Shown in pieces: positions 57,006-64,000 of a stretch of 64,000 bases of DNA. The DNA is from Chamaecrista fasciculata. Lineage: Eukaryota; Streptophyta; Magnoliopsida; Fabales; Fabaceae. Made by a program: the position numbers and the translations under genes. Each line of letters starts with the position of its first letter. The stretch's first letter is position 1. The stretch spans positions 32,113 through 96,112 of the forward strand of contig QANZ01014868.1 in NCBI GenBank assembly GCA_003254925.1, read 5' to 3'. The notes under the pieces were generated by a model. It searched no databases, had not been told where the DNA came from, and was given only the letters and a program-made list of their open reading frames with translations.

Positions 57006-57640
57006 ATATATATATATAGAATTAAGCTTCAAATTAAATAAGATGTTAGTGTTATACAAATTAAAGGTTCAAGTATATATTGGCAAAAAAAAAGTTCAAG
57101 TATATATTAATATATATATATATATATATAGAATATAATAGATGAATGGCGCAGAGAGATTAATTAATATATATATATATATATAATTTAAAGGTCTATG
57201 AGGTTGGTCCCCTAACATTTACTTGTAATGGAACAAATCTTTCACACTCCACTGGATCCCACGACGCCTACACCTATATATACATTTCTTCCTCAAAGCA
57301 GAAATATATATATATATATATATAAATAGAACTTTCCTTGACTTCTTGAACATCCTCTCAATTTATATTTATCTCATGTATGCAAATATAAATATATAAA
57401 TAACAATGGTGGGGAATATTGGGGCTGGATAATAATATTCATATTTCCCACTTGTTAATTACTTTCACTGTCCACTTTCATTGTCCGGGAAACCCAAACA
57501 GTACTACATACGCTAACAAACAAACACAATAACAGGGTGAAAATAATTATGAGCAATATGTGTGTGTATTATATATATATATATATATATATACACGATG
57601 GGGCTACTTCAGACCGTTTTTTTAACTATATTATTTTTTA
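57006..57640. other. Spacer with several (TA)n tracts
   Basis: TA microsatellites at about 57112-57130, 57167-57184, 57306-57324 and 57571-57592. No exon recognised. Confidence 0.6.
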
Positions 57641-58157
57641 GGCTAAAGTTTCAAATTGATCTCTTATATATGGAGTAGATTTTAGATTGGTCCATTATTT
57701 TTCATTTGTTTCAAATTGGTCATACATGTTTTCATACTGTTTTAAATTGGTTTCAAATATACTTTTGAAACATGATTTGACCTTATTTGTTATCGATTTT
57801 AACTGGGTAAATAAATAACTCTTCAAAAGTTAGCACATAATTTTGATGAATTTATCTCATTATTAAAACTTAGTTTGAAACGAAAGAGATAAATGACCAA
57901 TTTCACTTGTTTGACCGTAAAACAAGTTATTCCTTTTTAAGATTTGATTTGACCTCATTTGTTGATGGTCTTAAAATACTCATAGAAAAAAACTTGTAAC
58001 CATCACATTTGAGTTTGAAATGAGAGAAATTACTACTTTTAATATTTTTTAGACCAATTTAAAATAATATGAAAATGTGTACAACCAATCTAAAATAAAT
58101 AAAAGATAAAAGACCAATTTAAAATCTACCCCCAAACATAAGAGAAGAATTTGAGCC
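57641..58157. mobile_element. Foldback element
   Basis: Left ggctaaagtttcaaattgat and gtagattttagattggtcc pair with right gaccaatttaaaatctac and ttgagcc as imperfect inverted repeats; TTTAAATTGGT words recur throughout. 517 bp, non-coding. Confidence 0.6.
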
Positions 58158-58305
58158 TGATTGTTTTTTACGTGTCTCATCACTATTAATCTAGTCATTT
58201 TTATGGTTCGTCCACTTTGGCTGACCATTACAATTTATTGGAACCTACATCCTTATATATAAGCATTCAATTCTCCTATTTGCTAGGTAATTCTATTCAT
58301 TATTA

Positions 58306-58572
58306 CTCCCACAGTCCTAAAATATCTATTTTTTTAAAGTAAATACACATAGATTAAGGAAATGATTAATTTACCTAAAATGAAAAAAAATATGAGTTAA
58401 AAGACTAAATTGTCCTCATTAAATTATTCCTAGTTACTCTCACTAATTCAATAACTTTAACTTTTAGTAGGGATAGAATGGTAAAAAAATAATTAATACT
58501 CTCTTGATTTTATAAAACATAAGATATTTTGGGATAAAAAAATCTCCCAATAAAACAAAACAGATATTCTAA
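58306..58572. mobile_element. Diverged Stowaway-like MITE
   Basis: The left end ctcccacagtcctaaaatat follows a TA. The interior closely resembles 20650-20926 (ataaatacacatagatta, tagggatagaatggtaaaa, gatattttgggataaaaaa), so it is a second copy of that family. The right terminal repeat has decayed. Confidence 0.65.
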
Positions 58573-59093
58573 GTTTGTGCTCTTTCTCTCTCTCATACTC
58601 TGAAATATTCATTGACTTGACTGTCAAAAGAATTTCATAAAATTTCCGTCTCATCTATTTTTTTTCAAGTTAACTGTTGAAGTCGTCACATGTTCCACCT
58701 AAATTTTTGAGCTTCATCAATATATATATTAACATGTGTACGTATACTCCGTTATATTACTATTACATTCACCTGAAAGTAACCACGATCGAGAGGCTAT
58801 ATATATATAGAGAGAGTATTTGGAGTATACATTGAAAAATTAAAAGTATACATGTGATTGTGAAGCACAAGAATCTTATATCTCCCTCAATAATTGGAGA
58901 AAAGCAAAGTTACGTTCTAGTGTTACGTTGTAGCTATTGACTAGGTAGTAGTAATGACGATCAAATTAATTATTAAAAGCCATTTGAGTATAATTTTGTC
59001 CATATTGCTGGATGAAAATGAAATGCATGGAAGACGACCATCGTTTACATCATATATCACACATATATATATACAAGCATCATATAATCATAT
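58573..59093. other. Spacer, no gene seen
   Basis: AT-rich; no exon recognised. Confidence 0.5.
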
Positions 59094-59445
59094 TAGGAGC
59101 TTTGCGTGCACTAACGGGTACGCAAATATGTATGTAGAATAAATAAGGTACTAAATTGTTAACTTAGTGAAGAAAGAGAGACCAAATAATAAATTTTCTC
59201 TTATTTTTAATTTCATAGACTATAGTTTTAAACATGGACGACCAGAAATGGGTGGAGCCATATAATATAAGATATATATAATATTATATGGCTTCACCCC
59301 TTTCTGATCGTCCATATTTAAAATTATAGTCTATGAAATTAAAAATAAGAAAAAATTTACTATTTAATCTCTCTTTCTTTACTAAGTTAACAATTTAGTC
59401 CCTTATTTATTTTACATACATATTAACGGGCACGCAAAGCCTCTA
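59094..59445. mobile_element. Near-perfect 352-bp hairpin (MITE or inverted-repeat locus)
   Basis: The left arm reads gctttgcgtgcactaacggg, tacgcaaatatgtatgta, ctaaattgttaacttagt and gactatagttttaaacatgg. It is mirrored on the right by gtccatatttaaaattatag, actaagttaacaatttag and acgggcacgcaaagc. The arms are about 165 bp with a short AT loop near 59270. TA dinucleotides at both borders would fit a Tc1/mariner-type insertion but lie in TA-rich sequence. Confidence 0.7.
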
Positions 59446-59743
59446 ATATATATATATATATATATATGAAACTACGTATATGCCTACCTCCTTAATCAAT
59501 CCCTCACGCATGCACCCCCCATCTCCTCGATTTTGTGCCTTTTTCATTTGTCACAAATCAAAGCAACTCAAACTTAAGGGTTTTGTTTGCTTTGGTTAAA
59601 ATATTTTTTAAAATAAAACTCAACCTAAATCAATATAATCTATTTTTAAAAAATTCTAACCCAACTCAATTCAACTCGCCGCCTAAATTCAACTCAACTC
59701 ATCATGGGAACACCTCTATACATTGACATCTATGTTATTATTA
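59446..59743. other. Short spacer
   Basis: Begins with a TA microsatellite (about 59447-59467); nothing else recognised. Confidence 0.5.
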
Positions 59744-62018
59744 CTAGTTTTGGACCCGTGCGATGCACGGGTGATGTTCTATGATTTTTTCATATAGCAA
59801 ATATTTATTTCATTGATTTATGTAATTTCTTTAAGAACATTATTCTATGAACTAAAATGTGATTATGAAATTATGATTTTGTTGTAAATACTCATGATGT
59901 ATTTGTTTTAAGAGCATTTTTTGGATGTACATGCGATTTTTTTAGATGTAACTATTTTTAGGTTAAAATATCATGGTATGTTCAATTCAAAAATAATAAT
60001 TAATTATTTAATATCTCTGCTAATAAATTATTTAAATATAATTAATTTTTTAAAATTTCTGCTACTAAATTATTTAAATAATACGTACATAATATTTAGA
60101 TGAATATCATATTATTTGTTTATTTGTTTTTTATTGATGCTTTATAGTTAGATATATTTTAATATAAACATCATATGATTAATTAAATCATACATAAAAA
60201 CTATATGATAATTAATGCTTCTATTTGTTATAATTTCGTACTATACGTTTTTATCATTGTATTTTAAACTTCTTAATGGAAAAGAATAAATATTTATTAT
60301 CATATTCAACATCTTTATTAATAGTTATAATACAAAAAGTTGAGAAAAAAACATCTACAATTTTATTGGTATTCTCCTGATCATAAAGTATATATGTATT
60401 TATCAACTTTTAGTTAATGTATAACTTGTCATAGCTATATGTGCAGTCTTAAACGCATTGCAAATATTCGTGGAAATAAAACAAATGAAAACCCATCAAT
60501 TGGGAAAAAACTTACTCATTATTCAGTCATATTTAGAAACAGAAAGAAAACACTACAAAATTATAAAATATTAATATCACCTAATAACTTCAACTCAGAA
60601 AGTTGTCAAAGAACAAACGTAATTGACACAACCTTTAATACGAAACTTATATGGTACGGTACCGTGTATCTCCTTCAACTGTGTAAACATTCCACTTCAT
60701 ATGTAGTGCAAATACTTTCCACACTTACCATCTCTATAGTTGAATTTGATAGAAGGGTAAGTGAAAACACACTTATCCTCAGAGTAGAAAAGAAATTGAT
60801 ATGGGGACAATACGGGACCCGCTGATACAATCCTGTCCCATCCACTGGGATTTTTTGATGTTGTTGATTTTCGACAAACGTCAAAGAAATCCAACGGAAT
60901 GAAGTCTTGAGGGCTTTTTGACACAATTGCAAGGGAGTTATTTGCATCTATTAGTTTTAGACTATTACCACGTTGAATATCTGGAAGTGCCAAATGACTA
61001 AATTTGTTTTTCGTGATATTAAAACAGGCGATGTGCATCTGTTGCTCTTTTCGCTGGTTCTCGATGTTAGCCAACCAATAAATCTTGCCATTTATGTAAA
61101 TTTCTTGTTCGTGCAGTAAGCCAACATTATATTCACACAACATTGGAGTGGACCATCTACGTGTGGACATTGCAAACATTGAAATCCATGATTGGTCTTG
61201 GTCAAGAGTCGTCTTCTACATAAGTACAACTACGTATGACTTGATATTGTCCTTATATGCAAAGGCTGACCTGATAAAGTCTGTAATTTTATTAACGGAA
61301 CAAAATTAATAAATAACATATTCCTTTATAAACAATAAACAACTTAAAAACAAAAAAAAATGTATACTATATTTACAACAATTATACTTACTTATTTTGC
61401 CACGTGAATCGGGTGGACTGACTTCAATCGTCTGACCTGTGACGGGATTATAGATTATCCAAATAGGCATGTTATTGTAGTTCTCAGATTCTAAGCAAAT
61501 TAGACCATCAATAGAGCCAATGACATCAAATTTAATATCATTAAAGCACCCAAAACGTGACAACAAAATGTCCCTTTGGTTGCCCTTGGCAATTCAATCA
61601 ATAAATAGTTTAGGTACATGGCTCATCATATATTTTGTTTTTTAAATAATATATTTTGTTTTCATCTGTTGGATATATAATTGATTAAACATGCTAGTTA
61701 TAAATTTATTAAATATTTGATTAATCTAATAATTCTAGTAATACCATATATATATATATAATTTTAGTAACTTTAGCATATTTATATAATGTTAACCTTT
61801 GACCAATAAAAAAGATAAATTTTATAGCTAAATAGGTAATTTAGAAATTCAAAAATTTCCAATTTAATAAGATAAAACTTATCAAATTGTTCATAAGATA
61901 CGTTTTATGGACACCCTAAAAATTTAATCAAACTAAACTTAACATAAAATAAGATTCCTTAAAATAAAATAAATGTGGTATGTAGGCATGCCTATGTGTT
62001 TATAATATAGAGGTGAGA
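59744..62018 (-). mobile_element. Helitron-like element enclosing an F-box-associated pseudogene
   Basis: On the minus strand the 3' end reads acccgtgcatcgcacgggt, an 8-bp stem hairpin with a 3-base loop, then ccaaaactag and a flanking T. A hairpin about 10 bases before a terminal CTAG is the Helitron 3' signature. The best 5' end is TCTCACCTCTATATTATAAA at 62018, preceded by A, so the A|T target rule holds. Length about 2.3 kb; no Rep/helicase inside, so non-autonomous. The 3' end is convincing; the 5' end is a choice among similar sequences. Confidence 0.55.
60697..61566 (-). pseudogene. F-box-associated (FBA) domain gene fragment with a premature stop
   Basis: Two exons on the minus strand, about 61566-61392 and 61280-60697. 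Exon 1 gives SIDGLICLESENY and WIIYNPVTGQTIEVSPP, the start of the F-box-associated domain that recognises substrates in SCF ubiquitin ligases. Exon 2 gives DQSWISMFAMSTRRW, EIYINGKIYWLANIE and NKFSHLALPDIQ, then a C terminus ending KYLHYI. A TAG stop lies in exon 2 after IKSYVVVLM, 14 codons before MFAMSTRRW. The N-terminal F-box is absent, and a TGA lies in frame not far upstream of 61566. It therefore cannot make a normal protein. It lies within the Helitron-like element and in the same orientation, consistent with capture. Confidence 0.75.
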
Positions 62019-64000
62019 TGATTTTTACCTAATAAATATGATTGAACAATGATTATGATTAAATTTGAATTTTAAATTTCGAACAAATTTTATGGAAATC
62101 AAATTTGATAAATTTGAAAGTTTTAAATATCATAATTAGACATAAATATATTGTAAAATAATAATTATATTGAAAATTAATATAAATTAATGTCATTTTT
62201 AGATACCATAAATATCATTATAATAAATTGATCGTTCATATTGATTGTTTTTGTTATTAAAAAATTATGCATTTTCAATGTAGCAACAAATCATAATCAA
62301 TGTTATTTAATTTGTAAGAAAATCTAATATTTACATTATCATATGTGAGTTCAATTTGTAATAATACTATAATATATGGTCCAATATTTTTTGTCATTAC
62401 TTTTTTTTTTGGTAATTTTTGCAATTATTTTGATATGACATTTATTAAAATTAATTTGCATGCTTTTTAATATGTGTTTTTACATTTATTAGAATTGTCA
62501 TAAAATCATTTTTGCCTTCATAATTCATATATTTACTACTCTTTTATTAGATGAGTGTTAAAATATACCTATAATAACTTTGTTTACGCTTTTTACCTTT
62601 GAATTTTTTATAATGTAATTTTGAAAAATATTAAAATAAAAAGTATGACAATTTAAATATAGGGTAGTTATGATTATGTATCTTGCTAATTAAATAAAAA
62701 AGATTTTTTAAAATCCATACATATAAATATAGAATGTGCTCTACGTTAAAAAAATGTTAAACTAATACTTTGGTCTTTATAATTTAATTTTTAAAATTAT
62801 TTTTTGTTCTATTTTAATTATTAAACTTTTACATTTATTCAATGGCTAAAAAGAAAATTTTACATTTATTCTATTTTGTTATCCAAAATGTGTTTTCTTC
62901 CAGTTTTTGCATTTGATGTTTAAATCTAGAAGATATTGATTTTTTTAATTAAAAACAATAATTGTTTGTGTATGTAACGGTCATCTTTTGATCATTAACC
63001 AATTTAGGATTTTTTTTCATAACTTTTATAACAGTAATTGGTATATACATAAATGTTACACCTTTTTTTTTGTGTGATACACAAATTCTACATTAAATCA
63101 TAGTATGTGGTATTTAAATTTGATGAATATCTTGTAATTTCATATCTAATTTGATAGAAGATTTATTTCTACCTTAATTACATATTTTTCTGCGTAGTAC
63201 TTTTGTTTTTTTTAACAAAAAGAAACTATATTGATTATTAATTAGGCTTTTAAAAAAAATGATATAGTCTTTGTGTGTAGCACTTATATATTGCATAAGT
63301 ATTCAGCTTTTGAGAACCAACTTCAACTTTTGTACTCAAATAGTTTGATCAATTTCAGAATTAATTCAGCATTATTAATTTATTGCTTACTCATATGACA
63401 TCATAAAAGAATTACCTAGACTTCCATTTTTTGTCATGTCAGACATTGACGTTTCGTGCAATCGCGTTCACTTTTGCTTCTCAACCGATTGGTATAGTAT
63501 TATTTGTTCAAAATTCAATCTACATTGTAGTTGTTCTAATTGATTTTTTTACCAATCAGTGAGTTGGCTTATATATCTTGGTATGCATTCAATGTAGAAT
63601 CTGCCTTTTATAATTATACATGGTTGGTGATAATTTTGGATGAATATAGCAAGGTAATTGCAAATAATTAATCACGCATGTGATCTGAAATAAACCATTG
63701 TGCTCAATGAATTTGAAATTTAAAAAACTTTTCTACATTAAATTCTTGTAAATGAAATTACATTTAAAAGAAACCATGTTATGTGCCACTAATTGCAACA
63801 ATAATAATTCGGAAATCAAAACTCTTCCAATCAAGCTTCAATATTTTGAAATTTAAATATCCATCATGATCCTGCACATTCAAAGTTCAGAAGATAACGC
63901 ATAAGGCAATAAATTATAAATCAGAATTATTTCAATGATCTAACTATTAGAAATTCAAATACAAAAGAAGTCGATTTTATAAATAATATGTATTATTTTA
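62019..64000. other. Very AT-rich end region, no gene seen
   Basis: No frame over about 60 codons, no exon and no repeat with clear ends on either strand. Confidence 0.6.

Noticed and set aside
60439-60825. 128-codon plus-strand frame
   Set aside because: Lies partly opposite the F-box-associated fragment, whose minus-strand protein is clearly the real signal.

Overview
This is a stretch of nuclear DNA from a flowering plant, almost certainly a eudicot. It is AT-rich, its genes are split by GT-AG introns and spaced several kb apart, and the gaps are filled with plant transposons. The gene families present (tonoplast aquaporin, ATL RING-H2, CCD, GT47 exostosin-type, TINY/DREB-type ERF, F-box-associated) are all plant families. 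I cannot name the species. Single N bases at 10641 and 32813 and a 294-base N run at 38235-38528 show it is a draft assembly.

Genes in order: a plastid-type glyoxalase I on the minus strand, running off the left edge (267-3807); a TIP4-type aquaporin on plus (5475-7077); a single-exon ATL RING-H2 E3 ligase on minus (10944-12005); a 13-exon carotenoid cleavage dioxygenase on minus (13052-16915); a tandem pair of GT47 glycosyltransferases on plus (29444-32417 and 33431-35968); a Lys/Ser-rich plant protein of unknown function on plus (40447-43173); a single-exon TINY-like AP2/ERF factor on plus (47067-47600); and a broken F-box-associated gene on minus (60697-61566). Exon junctions were set by reading GT/AG sites and checking that phases close. 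They close for every complete gene.

The space between genes is a dense record of transposition. A complete Ty1-copia element (50491-55384) has two 243-244 bp LTRs, a 5-bp target duplication, PBS and PPT, but a gag frameshift. A Mutator-like element (25461-26728) has a perfect 9-bp target duplication and carries a degraded fragment of a glucuronoxylan methyltransferase (DUF579) gene. A related, truncated element (18196-19051) carries a MATE/DTX transporter fragment. Two copies of one hAT-like element are nested, one inverted inside the other, each with a perfect 8-bp duplication (26932-28394 and 27352-28098). A Helitron-like element (59744-62018) appears to enclose the F-box fragment. A tRNA-type SINE sits antisense in an aquaporin intron. 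Stowaway-like MITEs, a polyA retroposon, a plastid rpoB fragment and many long inverted-repeat (foldback) elements complete the set.

The genes do not form a pathway and nothing operon-like is present. The only functional grouping is the GT47 tandem duplication. The notable biology is repeated gene-fragment capture by different DNA transposons within about 45 kb, and foldback insertions in introns and promoters. I saw no convincing new multi-gene system.
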